Shown here in pieces: positions 1-9,293 of a stretch of DNA of 64,000 bases. The notes beneath the pieces were generated by a model that made no database searches, had not been told where the DNA came from, and saw nothing but the letters and a program-made list of their open reading frames with translations. Position numbers and translations under genes: made by a program. The first letter of the stretch is position 1. Each line of letters starts with the position of its first letter. Origin of the DNA: Chryseobacterium sp. RU37D (GTDB lineage: Bacteria > Bacteroidota > Bacteroidia > Flavobacteriales > Weeksellaceae); the NCBI RefSeq assembly GCF_900156075.1, contig NZ_FTMM01000003.1:62001-126000 (forward strand). The letters are read 5' to 3'.

Positions 1-2
1 TT

Positions 3-260
3 GAAAATAAGATTGTAAGCTACAAAGGTCTTCTGCTGGAGTGGAGCCAGAAGAAGAAAGTAAATATAAAGTACGAAACTTGTGAAGAAATCCAGGTAAA
101 TAAATCGATTGTATTTCGTTGCCATGTCTGGCTCGGAACCAAAAAAATTGCCAATGCCATGGAAACTTCCAAGAAGAAAGCAGAAGAAAAAGCAGCACAA
201 AGGGCATTTTATATTTTAAACAAAAAAGAAAACATACTTGGAAGTCCAAAAGCTTTATGA
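3..260 (+). CDS. rnc: Ribonuclease III, C-terminal part (5' end outside window)
   Basis: This open frame enters from the left edge and encodes the last 85 residues of a protein. The end looks like a double-stranded-RNA-binding domain: a beta-rich stretch (IVFRCHVWLGTKK) followed by a lysine and alanine helix (SKKKAEEKAAQRAFYIL), the typical third strand and final helix of a dsRBD. RNase III cleaves double-stranded RNA in rRNA and mRNA processing. The family call depends on the dsRBD alone, because the catalytic domain lies outside the window, and is supported by the IPExxxVDY gene that follows with a short overlap, an order I recall from related flavobacteria. Confidence 0.75.
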   Translation, partial: ENKIVSYKGLLLEWSQKKKVNIKYETCEEIQVNKSIVFRCHVWLGTKKIANAMETSKKKAEEKAAQRAFYILNKKENILGSPKAL

Positions 261-711
261 TTTTGATGACATAGAATTTGAAGATATTGCCATAGGTTTG
301 GTAAGATTAGCAAAGAGTATGCCCGATCACGAGTTTTTCTACAAGACAAATCAAATAAACGACCTGGCTTTTAAAAGGATTGATGATCTTGTCTTTCATG
401 GGTCTTATTATGATTACTTTTTTCCAAGATTTGAAGCATATCATAAGTTTACAAAAACATGTTTTACATTCATCTCCAACAAATCTTCTGAAAGTAATCA
501 AAAAAAAATACAAACTGAGCTCTTTTCAGAAGAAGAAAATATTAAGTTTTTATTAAATGATCAGGCAGATGTAGAATATATTTTGCATAGTTCGGAACAA
601 TTTCCTGATTTTTCCGTAATTTTGCTCCCTGAAAATCTTGTGTTTCCAATTCAAGATTATACACTAGGTTCTGATGAAGAGCTTTATCAAATTATCCAGT
701 ATTATGAATAA
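238..711 (+). CDS. IPExxxVDY family protein (function unknown)
   Basis: A protein of 157 aa that matches the small flavobacterial IPExxxVDY family. The namesake motif appears near the C terminus in slightly altered form, LPENLVFPIQDY. There is no signal peptide or membrane segment, and the protein is acidic and aromatic, so it is probably cytosolic. The start used is TTG, inside the last 23 bases of rnc; no upstream ATG is available in this frame. Its stop overlaps the pyk start by 8 bases, so rnc, this gene and pyk are probably co-transcribed and translationally coupled. No biochemical role can be read from the sequence. Confidence 0.72.
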   Translation: MEVQKLYDFDDIEFEDIAIGLVRLAKSMPDHEFFYKTNQINDLAFKRIDDLVFHGSYYDYFFPRFEAYHKFTKTCFTFISNKSSESNQKKIQTELFSEEENIKFLLNDQADVEYILHSSEQFPDFSVILLPENLVFPIQDYTLGSDEELYQIIQYYE

Positions 712-2149
712 GTATTTAAAGAAGACAAAAATTATCGCAACACTTGGTCCGGCGTCATCGTCGAAGGAAGTAATGTTAGGACTAATGAGAGCAGGTGTTG
801 ATGTTTTTAGAATAAATTTCTCACATGCAGATTACGACTTGGTTCGAAAAAATATTGAAATCATCAGAGAGCTTAATCAAGAGCATGGTTTTTCTGTAGG
901 AATTCTTGGAGATTTGCAAGGCCCTAAGCTGAGAGTAGGTGTTGTAAAAGAGGGCTCTTATCTTAACCCAGGAGATATCCTTACTTTCACAAATGAAAAA
1001 ATAGAAGGTGATTCTACGAAGGTTTATATGACCTACCAACAATTCCCACAGGATGTAAAAGTGGGAGAAAGAATTTTGATCGATGATGGAAAATTGGTTT
1101 TGGAAGTTATTGAAACTAATGAAAAAGATACGGTAAAGGCAAAAACCATTCAAGGGGGACCTCTAAGCTCTAAGAAAGGAGTAAACCTTCCTAATACAAA
1201 CGTTTCCCTTCCTGCCTTAACGGAAAAAGACATTCAGGATGCCAATTTTATGCTTGACCAGGAAGTCGACTGGATTGCACTTTCTTTCGTTCGCCATGCT
1301 CAGGATATTATCGATTTAAAGGAATTAATTGCAAAACATCCGAACGGTAAATTCAAAACTCCGATTATCGCGAAGATTGAAAAGCCAGAAGGTGTAAAAA
1401 ATATTGACCAGATCTTATTGGAATGCGACGGATTAATGGTTGCCCGTGGAGATTTAGGTGTTGAAGTTCCGATGGAAGAAGTTCCAGCCATCCAGAAAAA
1501 TCTTGTTGAAAAAGCGAGATTTTATTCCAAGCCTGTTATCATCGCAACGCAGATGATGGAAACCATGATCAACAGCTTAACTCCGACGAGAGCTGAGGTA
1601 AATGATGTTGCTAACTCTGTATTGGACGGAGCTGATGCAGTGATGCTTTCAGGAGAGACTTCTGTAGGAAGATATCCGGTACAGGTAGTGGAAAATATGG
1701 CTAAAATTGTGAAAAACATAGAAATGACTCATTTTTACCAGCACAAAAATGAGCCTATTGAGAAAGATTTCAATTGTATCGATGAAAGATTCATTACAAA
1801 CAGGGTTTGCCTTGCTGCCGTAAGAATCGCAAAAACGACCAATGTATCTGCCATTGTTACTTTAACCAGCTCAGGATATACAGCTTTCCAGCTGTCTGCA
1901 CACAGGCCAAACTCTCATATCATTGTTTACAGTGGTAATAAAAGGGTAATCACGATGCTAAACCTTCTTTGGGGTGTTCACGCTTATTATTACGATATGA
2001 AAAAGTCTACGGACGAGACAATTATCCAGGTAAATATGCTTACACACAATTACGGATATATTGAAACCGGTGATTTTGTTATTAATATCAATGCAACGCC
2101 ATCTTACGAAGGAGGTAAAACTAATACATTGAGATTGACAACAGTTTAA
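704..2149 (+). CDS. pyk: Pyruvate kinase
   Basis: A glycolytic enzyme that transfers phosphate from phosphoenolpyruvate to ADP, 481 aa. The N terminus carries KKTKIIATLGPASS and the substrate-binding stretch VFRINFSHADY. The active-site block is present, with the catalytic lysine in IAKIEKPEG followed by GLMVARGDLGVE, then IATQMMETMI, TPTRAEVNDVAN and VMLSGETSVGRYP. The C-terminal domain runs to the end. I chose the ATG at 704 over an in-frame upstream codon at 674 because the protein then begins at the usual place just before KTKIIATLGP; it overlaps the preceding stop (ATGAATAA). A strong terminator follows, so this closes the rnc transcription unit. Confidence 0.97.
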   Translation: MNKYLKKTKIIATLGPASSSKEVMLGLMRAGVDVFRINFSHADYDLVRKNIEIIRELNQEHGFSVGILGDLQGPKLRVGVVKEGSYLNPGDILTFTNEKIEGDSTKVYMTYQQFPQDVKVGERILIDDGKLVLEVIETNEKDTVKAKTIQGGPLSSKKGVNLPNTNVSLPALTEKDIQDANFMLDQEVDWIALSFVRHAQDIIDLKELIAKHPNGKFKTPIIAKIEKPEGVKNIDQILLECDGLMVARGDLGVEVPMEEVPAIQKNLVEKARFYSKPVIIATQMMETMINSLTPTRAEVNDVANSVLDGADAVMLSGETSVGRYPVQVVENMAKIVKNIEMTHFYQHKNEPIEKDFNCIDERFITNRVCLAAVRIAKTTNVSAIVTLTSSGYTAFQLSAHRPNSHIIVYSGNKRVITMLNLLWGVHAYYYDMKKSTDETIIQVNMLTHNYGYIETGDFVININATPSYEGGKTNTLRLTTV

Positions 2150-2184
2150 ATTAAAAAGCAAAATTGCTTGTTTATAAAAAAAAT

Positions 2185-2217
2185 AAAAAACTCACGAATG
2201 ATTTTCGTGAGTTTTTT
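2185..2217 (+). terminator. Rho-independent terminator after pyk
   Basis: An 8-bp perfect stem (CTCACGAA / TTCGTGAG) with a 5-base loop is extended by flanking A and T tracts and followed by TTTTTT. It lies 36 bases after the pyk stop. The A tract upstream means it could also work weakly in reverse for the convergent aldehyde dehydrogenase gene. Confidence 0.88.
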
Positions 2218-2289
2218 ATATGTCTGAAATGTTCGTTAGAGCAGTATTTTATAAACTTCTAACTAGCCTTTTCCAGCTTTCTTACTAAT

Positions 2290-3585
2290 CTACTCATTCC
2301 CAATAACAGTTCTGGCGGTTACGAATTCCTTTAAAGCCAGTAGAGACAATTCCGTTCCGTATCCCGAACCTTTTGCTCCTCCAAACGGGAAACGAGGATC
2401 AGAGCTTGTCATTTTATTGATATTCACCGTTCCGGATTCTAAATTTTCAATAAAAAACAACTGACGGGTTTTATCTTTCGTCCAGACAGCATTTGAAAGC
2501 CCGAAAGGAATATTGTTGGCTATTTTTAAAGCTTCTTCATCACTTTTAGCAATCATTATCATCCCAAGAGGCCCGAAAAGCTCTTCCTCCAGGATCGGAT
2601 TTCCTTCCTGAACTCTGATTAATCCCGGTTTAAATTCATTATCAGAAATCCTTTCCAACGGAATAATGATTTCTGCACCGTGCTCCAATGCTTTTTTAAA
2701 TTGTTTTTCTAGGTCATCTGCAAGGTCTGCCCGTGCCATTCCGGCAATTTTTGTTTCCTTATTCATCGGATCTCCGGGAACATATTTTTTATATTCTTCT
2801 ATAAATTTCGGAAGAAATACATCCTCAATTTTTTCATCAATAATAAATCTTTTTGCTGCAGTGCACGTCTGTCCGCAGTTTTGAAGCCGTGATTGCACTC
2901 CTTCTTTTACCGCACTCTCAAGATCAGCATCATCCAAAACAATAAACGCATCACTTCCACCTAGCTCCAAAAGAGATTTTTTAATATTTAAACCAGCTAT
3001 GGAAGCCACTTCTCCTCCTGCCCTTCCACTTCCGGTTAAGCTTACACCTTTTATAATATGGTGTTCAAGAACATCCTTTACTTCTTTATGCCCCGCTTCC
3101 AGATTCTGGAAAACGCCTTCCGGAAAACCTGCCTCCAAAAGGACTTTCTCAATTGCATTACCGCTTCCGAAACAGATTGAGGCATGCTTCAGAACAACCG
3201 TATTTCCAGCAAGAATAGCAGGAACAGCAAATCTTAAAACCTGCCAGAAAGGAAAATTCCAGGGCATTACGCCTAAAATTACACCTTTCGGAACGTAGTG
3301 AATCTCAGAATAAGCAAATTCAGAATCTATTTTTTCAGGTTTTAAAATATTTTCAGCATCGGCATAATAATTCATCATTAAAGCACATTTTTCAACCTCG
3401 GCTATTGACTGCGAAATCGGCTTATTCATCTCCTGAGTAATGATCGCCCCGTATTTTTCGGAATTATTCTTTAAAATTTCGGCTGCTTTTGCAATGAGTT
3501 GCTGCCTGTCTTCGAATGTTCGTTTTTTCCATTCAGAAAATGCATTATCTGCTTTTATAAGTTTATTTTCAATTGATTGTTCCAT
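2290..3585 (-). CDS. NAD(P)-dependent aldehyde dehydrogenase, succinate-semialdehyde dehydrogenase type
   Basis: A cytosolic aldehyde dehydrogenase of 431 aa. It has the fold's diagnostic blocks: MPWNFPFWQVLRF in the cofactor domain, LELGGSDAFIVLDDADL with the general-base glutamate, NCGQTCTAAKRF with the catalytic cysteine, EELFGPLGMI, and PFGGAKGSGYGTELS near the end. The GQTC-AAKR wording is nearest to the succinate-semialdehyde dehydrogenase (YneI/GabD-like) branch, so oxidation of succinate semialdehyde to succinate is the best guess, but substrate cannot be fixed from sequence. The ATG at 3585 was preferred to a codon 24 bases upstream because it precedes MEQSIENKL, a usual N terminus. 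It is a little shorter than most aldehyde dehydrogenases (450-490 aa). It stands alone. Confidence 0.9.
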   Translation of the reverse strand: MEQSIENKLIKADNAFSEWKKRTFEDRQQLIAKAAEILKNNSEKYGAIITQEMNKPISQSIAEVEKCALMMNYYADAENILKPEKIDSEFAYSEIHYVPKGVILGVMPWNFPFWQVLRFAVPAILAGNTVVLKHASICFGSGNAIEKVLLEAGFPEGVFQNLEAGHKEVKDVLEHHIIKGVSLTGSGRAGGEVASIAGLNIKKSLLELGGSDAFIVLDDADLESAVKEGVQSRLQNCGQTCTAAKRFIIDEKIEDVFLPKFIEEYKKYVPGDPMNKETKIAGMARADLADDLEKQFKKALEHGAEIIIPLERISDNEFKPGLIRVQEGNPILEEELFGPLGMIMIAKSDEEALKIANNIPFGLSNAVWTKDKTRQLFFIENLESGTVNINKMTSSDPRFPFGGAKGSGYGTELSLLALKEFVTARTVIGNE

Positions 3586-3767
3586 AATGTAATTTCTTTT
3601 TAAATTCAAATGGATGAATTTATCAATGCTTTTTCTTTCAAAGCATCATGAAAGCAACAAAACTTGTTCCTTAAGGTTTAAAAAAATAATGATTTTCTCT
3701 ATCTTAAATATTACAAGATACTACAACAATATCTAAACCTAACAGGTTTTGTAATTAAAATTAATGC

Positions 3768-4688
3768 CTAAATCATAAACCATTCATTCATAAGGCTGGC
3801 AGCCAGTCTTGCCGTTCTGTCCTGAATATCATAGCCTGGATTCACTTCTGCCACATCTAAAGCCAGCAATTTTTTACTCTTCAAAATATGCCTGTAAAAA
3901 TGCATAAATGCAGCATCTGCAAAAATCCCGTTATAAGCTGAAGCAGAAACTCCCGGCGCAACAGAAGCATTGAAAACATCCATACAAATTGTCAGATACA
4001 GATAATCTACACTTTCAATCAGTTCATTAATTCTTTCATAAATAGATGGAAGATTTTCGAAAAAAAACTCATCTGCAAGAATATATTTCATTCCGTACTG
4101 ATGAGCTGTATCGAATAATTTTAAAGTGTTTGAATTTCTCTGGATTCCGATATGGAGCGAATTAATTTCACCTTCCTGAGCTATTTGCCAGAAACCCGTT
4201 CCGGAGCTCGCACCTACTCCATTTTCAGGCCGCCTGTTGTCAAAATGAGCATCAATATTAATGATCCCTATTTTTTGTTCGGGAAAAGCCGTTTTTACCC
4301 CAAGATAATGAGCATAAGTGACCTCGTGGCCTCCTCCCAAAACCATTGACTTTCCACCTTTTAATAAAACTTTAGAAACATTTTTAGCAAGAGCGTTCTG
4401 GGTATTTTCAAGGTTTCCGTCATCACACGTTATATTTCCAAAATCAAGCAGAGAAAAATCCGGAAATATCACCGGGAAATTGGCCATATTTTTTCTGATA
4501 ACATCCGGTGCATCTTTTGCGCCCTGCCTTCCTTTATTTCTTCTAACTCCTTCGTCTACAGCAAATCCGTGTAAAACGAAATCATTAGTTGAAATCATAT
4601 CGTAATTGCTTTCTTCTTTTACCCTTTGGAATATTCTGTGATAAAGAAGTTCTTCACCGTCTAATCTTCCCTGCCAGATAGTATTCAT
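3768..4688 (-). CDS. hutG: Formimidoylglutamase (arginase/ureohydrolase family)
   Basis: A member of the ureohydrolase fold, 306 aa, assigned to histidine degradation: N-formimidoyl-glutamate plus water gives glutamate and formamide. The metal-binding landmarks are LGGGHEVTYAH (first histidine ligand), INIDAHFDNR (Asp-His-Asp) and the later APGVSA block. The third ligand block reads TICMDVFNAS, where arginases usually have a DxDxxD pattern, so the first and last aspartates are not in place. The order hutG then hutI, both leftward and 269 bases apart, supports the pathway call. Agmatinase or another ureohydrolase is the alternative, less likely beside hutI. Confidence 0.85.
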   Translation of the reverse strand: MNTIWQGRLDGEELLYHRIFQRVKEESNYDMISTNDFVLHGFAVDEGVRRNKGRQGAKDAPDVIRKNMANFPVIFPDFSLLDFGNITCDDGNLENTQNALAKNVSKVLLKGGKSMVLGGGHEVTYAHYLGVKTAFPEQKIGIINIDAHFDNRRPENGVGASSGTGFWQIAQEGEINSLHIGIQRNSNTLKLFDTAHQYGMKYILADEFFFENLPSIYERINELIESVDYLYLTICMDVFNASVAPGVSASAYNGIFADAAFMHFYRHILKSKKLLALDVAEVNPGYDIQDRTARLAASLMNEWFMI

Positions 4689-4957
4689 TTTTAAGTACTT
4701 TAATTGTTTTTTTGTTTGCTAGAATATTTAAGGTAAACTATTCTTTTATTAATTGAAAAATAAAAGTTATGCATCTTATTAAAAAGTAAAAAGAAAGATA
4801 ACTGATAAAAGAAAGGATATAAAAAGAAATCATATATTATTAAATCTTTTCGCCTTTTACAGAGCTCAAATTGATCCAAATGATTGCAATAAGCTAATGA
4901 TGTTTAAACCTACTATAAATAAATTATTCTATTTTTAATTGCTTTTAACATTGTAAA

Positions 4958-6181
4958 TCATACTAATTTCCCATCAATATAAACGCTCTCCGCCTTTAAG
5001 CTCCCTTGATTATAAAGAATATTCTGGAAATTATTCGTTTTAAAAGTAACAAAATCTGCTTTTAAGCCCTCATCCAATTTACCTCTATCTTCCAGACCAA
5101 GTGCCAATGCCGAGCGGAAAGTGATTCCTGCCAAAACCTCGGCAGTAGTCAGTTTTTCAAATGTTGCCAGAATAGAGGCCTGAGTGATCAGATTTCCCAT
5201 AGGTGCAGAACCCGGGTTCCAGTCACTTGCGATAGCCAGGATTGCTCCTGCATCTAATAATTTTCTTGCCGGACTGAATTTCTCGCCCAATCCTAAACTT
5301 GCTCCCGGAAGTGCCGTTGCTACTGTATTTGATTGTGCCAAGAATTCTATATCTTCGTCAATCGTAGCTTCCAGATGGTCTGCAGATTGTGCTCCAACTT
5401 CCACTGCAATTCTTGAACTACCTGGAGTAAATTGGTCTGCATGAACCGTAATTTCAAAACCTAAATCTTTAGTTTTAAGTAAAAAAATCTTACTCTCTTC
5501 CGGTTGAAATGCTGATTTTTCAATAAAAATATCAATACGCTTTGCCAGGCTTTCTTCTTTTACCCTAGGTAAAATTTCAGTTAAAATATAACTTAAATAA
5601 TCATCATTAGTGCCATCAAAGTCTCTTGGTTTTAAATGAGCAGAAAGACAGGTCGGAACCAAAGTCGCTTTTGTCTGCTCCTGTGCTTTTTTAATAATTC
5701 TAAGCATTTTAAGCTCATTCATGACATCCAATCCGTAGCCGCTTTTCACTTCGATTGTAGTAATTCCGAGAGAGATTAAGAAATTAATCCTTTCCAATAA
5801 TGTTTTCAATAATTCCTCTTCCGAAGCATTTCTTGTGTGCTGGACAGAGCTCCAGATTCCCCCTCCGTTCTCAGCAATTTCGAGATAAGTTTTTCCTGCA
5901 TTACGCATAGCAAAATCATTCGCGCGGTTACCTCCAAAGCAAATGTGAGTGTGGGAATCTACGAAAGCCGGCAGAACAATCTGCTCCTCTTCAATGGCTT
6001 CAATCTCTATATTTTGATTTTCCGATTTTAATGTTTCGAAATTTCCGATTTTTTGAATTTTATTTTCATTAATTAAAATACCGCCATCAGCGATAATTTC
6101 AAGTTGTTCATCAGAAAGTTTTCCTCTTAAAGGAAGGTTCGCAAGGGTTACGACTTGCTTGAAAGGCCCTATAAGTTTCAT
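4958..6181 (-). CDS. hutI: Imidazolonepropionase
   Basis: An amidohydrolase-superfamily enzyme of 407 aa that opens 4-imidazolone-5-propanoate to N-formimidoyl-glutamate, the step before hutG. The metal site is visible as PAFVDSHTHICFGGNR (HxH), a later histidine in EITVHADQF, a further one in SADHLEA, and the metal aspartate in LAIASDWNPGSAP. Length is normal for HutI (400-420 aa). No hutH or hutU lies in the window, so the pathway is dispersed or continues elsewhere. Confidence 0.95.
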   Translation of the reverse strand: MKLIGPFKQVVTLANLPLRGKLSDEQLEIIADGGILINENKIQKIGNFETLKSENQNIEIEAIEEEQIVLPAFVDSHTHICFGGNRANDFAMRNAGKTYLEIAENGGGIWSSVQHTRNASEEELLKTLLERINFLISLGITTIEVKSGYGLDVMNELKMLRIIKKAQEQTKATLVPTCLSAHLKPRDFDGTNDDYLSYILTEILPRVKEESLAKRIDIFIEKSAFQPEESKIFLLKTKDLGFEITVHADQFTPGSSRIAVEVGAQSADHLEATIDEDIEFLAQSNTVATALPGASLGLGEKFSPARKLLDAGAILAIASDWNPGSAPMGNLITQASILATFEKLTTAEVLAGITFRSALALGLEDRGKLDEGLKADFVTFKTNNFQNILYNQGSLKAESVYIDGKLV

Positions 6182-6435
6182 TTATTTGGTTTAAAGCTAA
6201 AAGTTTGATCAATTATTTGATTTCATTTTGCTAGATGATTTCATCATGACAAAATCTGCACAAAGCTTATCATTCCGCAGGATCTCAGCATAGAAATCAT
6301 CAAAAAGTTTCAATCTTGTTTTCTCACTCAAAAATACTTAAAATATCCGTTCTTCTCAAATCTTAATTTTTCCAATCATGCTATCTCTATTTTACCCTCA
6401 ATTTTCCTATCTTTACGGTAAATGAAAATGAATTA

Positions 6436-7458
6436 ATGCCCGATTTTTTACATCCAGATAAAGACAATTATTCCCGCGAGGAACTCTGGCAGGAAGAACA
6501 GATACGTCCCCAAAGCTTTAAAGATTTTGCAGGACAAAGGAAAACACTGGAAAATCTAGAAGTTTTCGTGACGGCTGCCAAAAAACGTGGCGGCGCATTA
6601 GACCATGTCCTTTTGCATGGCCCTCCCGGTCTGGGAAAAACCACTTTAGCAAATATTATAGCTAACGAATTAGGCGTAAACTGCAAAATTACCTCCGGAC
6701 CCGTTTTGGATAAGCCCGGAAGCCTGGCCGGACTTCTTACCAATCTCGAAGAAAATGACGTGCTTTTCATTGATGAAATCCACCGTCTCTCGCCTGTTGT
6801 GGAAGAGTATTTGTATTCTGCCATGGAGGATTACAAAATTGATATTATGCTGGAAACCGGCCCGAATGCAAGAAGTGTTCAGATCGGGTTAAATCCTTTT
6901 ACACTGGTAGGGGCAACTACGAGAAGCGGAATGCTGACCAAGCCCATGCTCGCAAGATTCGGGATTCAAAGCAGGTTAGAATATTATACCATTGAGTTGC
7001 TTTCGATGATTATCCAGCGAAGCTCCAGGGTTTTAGGAGTGAAAATTTATGAGGATGCAGCCATAGAAATCGCAAGAAGGAGCCGGGGAACGCCCAGAAT
7101 TGCCAATGCTCTTTTGAGGAGGGTTCGTGATTTTGCCGAGATTAAGGGAAATGGTGAAATTGAAATCAACATCACAAAATATGCCCTGAATTCATTGAAT
7201 GTAGATGAACATGGTCTGGATGAAATGGATAACAAAATCATGCGTGTGATGATTGAAAACTTCAAAGGAAAACCAGTAGGAATCTCTGCCCTGGCCACTT
7301 CAATTGGCGAAAGTTCGGAGACTTTGGAAGAAGTTTATGAGCCATTTTTAATTCAGGAAGGATTTATCATTCGTACACCGAGAGGCCGCGAAGTAACGGA
7401 AAAAGCTTATAAGCATTTAAATATCGTTAAACCTAAAAACCCGGGAGAACTTTTCTAG
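6436..7458 (+). CDS. ruvB: Holliday junction branch migration helicase RuvB
   Basis: The AAA+ motor of the RuvABC resolvasome, 340 aa, exactly the usual length. Walker A is [10 protein letters not shown] (residues 61-70), Walker B is FIDEIHRL (about 111-118), sensor 1 is [10 protein letters not shown] and the arginine-finger region follows as [11 protein letters not shown] winged-helix DNA-binding domain closes the protein ([14 protein letters not shown]). The start at 6436 gives the family N terminus [11 protein letters not shown] near-consensus -7 box (TATCTTTA) sits about 28 bases upstream. It is a single-gene unit between a leftward hut pair and a rightward hydrolase. Confidence 0.97.
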   Translation: MPDFLHPDKDNYSREELWQEEQIRPQSFKDFAGQRKTLENLEVFVTAAKKRGGALDHVLLHGPPGLGKTTLANIIANELGVNCKITSGPVLDKPGSLAGLLTNLEENDVLFIDEIHRLSPVVEEYLYSAMEDYKIDIMLETGPNARSVQIGLNPFTLVGATTRSGMLTKPMLARFGIQSRLEYYTIELLSMIIQRSSRVLGVKIYEDAAIEIARRSRGTPRIANALLRRVRDFAEIKGNGEIEINITKYALNSLNVDEHGLDEMDNKIMRVMIENFKGKPVGISALATSIGESSETLEEVYEPFLIQEGFIIRTPRGREVTEKAYKHLNIVKPKNPGELF

Positions 7459-7637
7459 GTTTAAAGTTATTCCGAATAAGATTTATTAAACAAAAATTAT
7501 CTCAAAAGAAAATGTTTTTAAACATTAAGAAGTAGGATTGAAGAATTTTATGCTTAAAAATTCAAAACAACAAAAAGTTTTTAAAATCCTTAATGTTTAA
7601 ATAAAGAATAAATACATTATAAACAACTTAATATTAT

Positions 7638-8504
7638 ATGAAATTATATCCAATACAATGTGGAAAATTTAAACTCGACGGAGGTGCCATGTTCGGAGTC
7701 GTCCCGAAGAGTCTGTGGGAGAAAACAAACCCTGCAGACGAAAGAAATCTGATCGAATTGGGAACACGCTCACTTTTGGTGGAAGACGGAAAAAAATTAA
7801 TCTTAATAGACTGCGGACTCGGAAATAAGCAGGACGAAAAATTCTTCGGATACTATTCGCTTTGGGGAGACGATAATCTGGATAAAAGTCTTAAAAAATA
7901 TGGCTTTGTAAGAGAAGATATTACAGATGTTTTCCTTACGCATCTTCATTTCGACCATTGTGGCGGTGCCATAGAATGGAATGATGACAGATCGGGCTAC
8001 AGACCGGCCTTCAAAAACGCACAGTTCTGGACCAATGAAAACCATTGGCAATGGGCAACAGAGCCTAATGCAAGGGAAAAAGCAAGCTTCTTAAAAGAAA
8101 ATATTATCCCGATACAGGAAAGCGGCCAGCTGAACTTTCTGCCTCTACCTACAACGGGAAATTACGGTTTTGCACCCGACCTGAAAATGGATGTGATCTT
8201 CGTAGATGGCCATACAGAGAAACAGATGCTTCCGGTGATCCAGTATCAGGAAAAAACAATTGTTTTTGCAGCCGATCTTATTCCTACAATCGGGCATATT
8301 CCGCATGTTTATGTGATGGGATATGACACCAGACCGCTTTTAACTTTAGAAGAGAAAGGAAAATTCCTGAAGCAGTGTGTAGATAATGAATATCTGCTGT
8401 TTTTCGAGCATGATGCCCACCATGAGCTAGCCAGCCTTAAAATGACTGAAAAGGGGATAAGATTTGATGAAACCTTTAGTTTTAATGATGTTTTTGGATA
8501 TTAA
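7638..8504 (+). CDS. MBL-fold metallo-hydrolase
   Basis: A metallo-beta-lactamase-fold hydrolase of 288 aa. The dinuclear metal motif HLHFDH lies at residues 102-107; further ligands are in VDGHTEKQ and FAADLIPT, and a histidine-rich end (FFEHDAHHE) fits the last ligand. Overall shape resembles the lactonase-like or general MBL hydrolases rather than RNases or glyoxalase II. There is no signal peptide, so it is cytosolic. Its stop is two bases before the coaE start, so the two are co-transcribed. Substrate unknown. Confidence 0.88.
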   Translation: MKLYPIQCGKFKLDGGAMFGVVPKSLWEKTNPADERNLIELGTRSLLVEDGKKLILIDCGLGNKQDEKFFGYYSLWGDDNLDKSLKKYGFVREDITDVFLTHLHFDHCGGAIEWNDDRSGYRPAFKNAQFWTNENHWQWATEPNAREKASFLKENIIPIQESGQLNFLPLPTTGNYGFAPDLKMDVIFVDGHTEKQMLPVIQYQEKTIVFAADLIPTIGHIPHVYVMGYDTRPLLTLEEKGKFLKQCVDNEYLLFFEHDAHHELASLKMTEKGIRFDETFSFNDVFGY

Positions 8505-8506
8505 TT

Positions 8507-9142
8507 ATGGAAGAATTACATTCAGAAACTCAGAAAACAGAGCCCGAGCCGTTATCAGCACCAAAGGTCATAGGCCTTACCGGCGGAATCGGATCAGGGA
8601 AAACCACCGTAGCAAGATTCATTGAAGAGTTCGGATTTCCGGTATATTATTCGGATGAACGGGCGAAGGATATTGTGAATGACAATGAAGATTTAAAAGT
8701 AAAAATCAAAGAACTTTTAGGCGAGCAAGCTTATGATGAAAATGGATTGTATGACAGGAAATTTGTTGCTGAAAAAGTTTTTAACAATAAAGATCTCCTT
8801 CAGAAATTAAATGAAATCATTCATCCAGCCGTAAAAATTGATTTTGAAGAATGGGTAAAAAAGCAGACCAAATATTTGATTTTTAAGGAAACTGCCCTAT
8901 TATTTGAATTAAAGCTTAACCAGCAATGCTACAAGTCTATCCTGGTAACCGCTGAAGATAATATCAGGATAAAGAGAGTAATGGACAGAGACGGTAAAAC
9001 GTATCGTGAAGTACAGGCCGTCATGGAAAAACAGATGCCTGAAAAAGATAAAATAAAACTGGCAGACTGTATCATTTACAACAATACAAATCTAGATGAT
9101 TTAAAAGAGCAAACTGAAAAAGTAATTTTTGGTATCGAATAA
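8507..9142 (+). CDS. coaE: Dephospho-CoA kinase
   Basis: The last step of coenzyme A synthesis: it phosphorylates the 3'-hydroxyl of dephospho-CoA. The P-loop GGIGSGKTT lies at about residues 26-34, followed by the substrate-binding YYSDERAKDIVND, the HPAV block, and RDGKTYREVQAVMEKQMP. It has about 20 residues ahead of the P-loop domain that most CoaE proteins lack. A start inside that extension is possible, but the ATG at 8507 is ideally spaced two bases after the hydrolase stop. In many Bacteroidota coaE follows yajC; here yajC is 35 kb away. A terminator follows. Confidence 0.94.
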   Translation: MEELHSETQKTEPEPLSAPKVIGLTGGIGSGKTTVARFIEEFGFPVYYSDERAKDIVNDNEDLKVKIKELLGEQAYDENGLYDRKFVAEKVFNNKDLLQKLNEIIHPAVKIDFEEWVKKQTKYLIFKETALLFELKLNQQCYKSILVTAEDNIRIKRVMDRDGKTYREVQAVMEKQMPEKDKIKLADCIIYNNTNLDDLKEQTEKVIFGIE

Positions 9143-9150
9143 AAAAATTA

Positions 9151-9190
9151 AGGCTCGTTGGATTGGATTATTTCTAACGAGCCTTTTTAT
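9151..9190 (+). terminator. Terminator after coaE
   Basis: A 9-bp perfect stem (AGGCTCGTT / AACGAGCCT) with a 16-base loop, followed by TTTTTAT. It lies 8 bases after the coaE stop. Confidence 0.85.
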
Positions 9191-9230
9191 TGTAGCTACT
9201 TTTGAGAACTAACCTTTTAAATTTTAATAC

Positions 9231-9264
9231 AAAAAAATAGGCTCTCATTACTAAGAGCCTATTA
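9231..9264 (-). terminator. Terminator of the large metalloprotease gene
   Basis: A 10-bp perfect stem (AATAGGCTCT / AGAGCCTATT) with an 8-base loop; on the minus strand it runs into a T tract, the complement of the A run at 9230-9237. It lies 30 bases downstream of the 2152-aa protease stop and faces the coaE terminator. Confidence 0.85.
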
Positions 9265-9293
9265 AATTGGATTAATATTAAATGGTATTATTT

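Noticed and set aside
4689..4957. Possible missing hut gene or small RNA between hutG and hutI
   Set aside because: AT-rich with stops in all frames and no stable hairpin; nothing could be supported.
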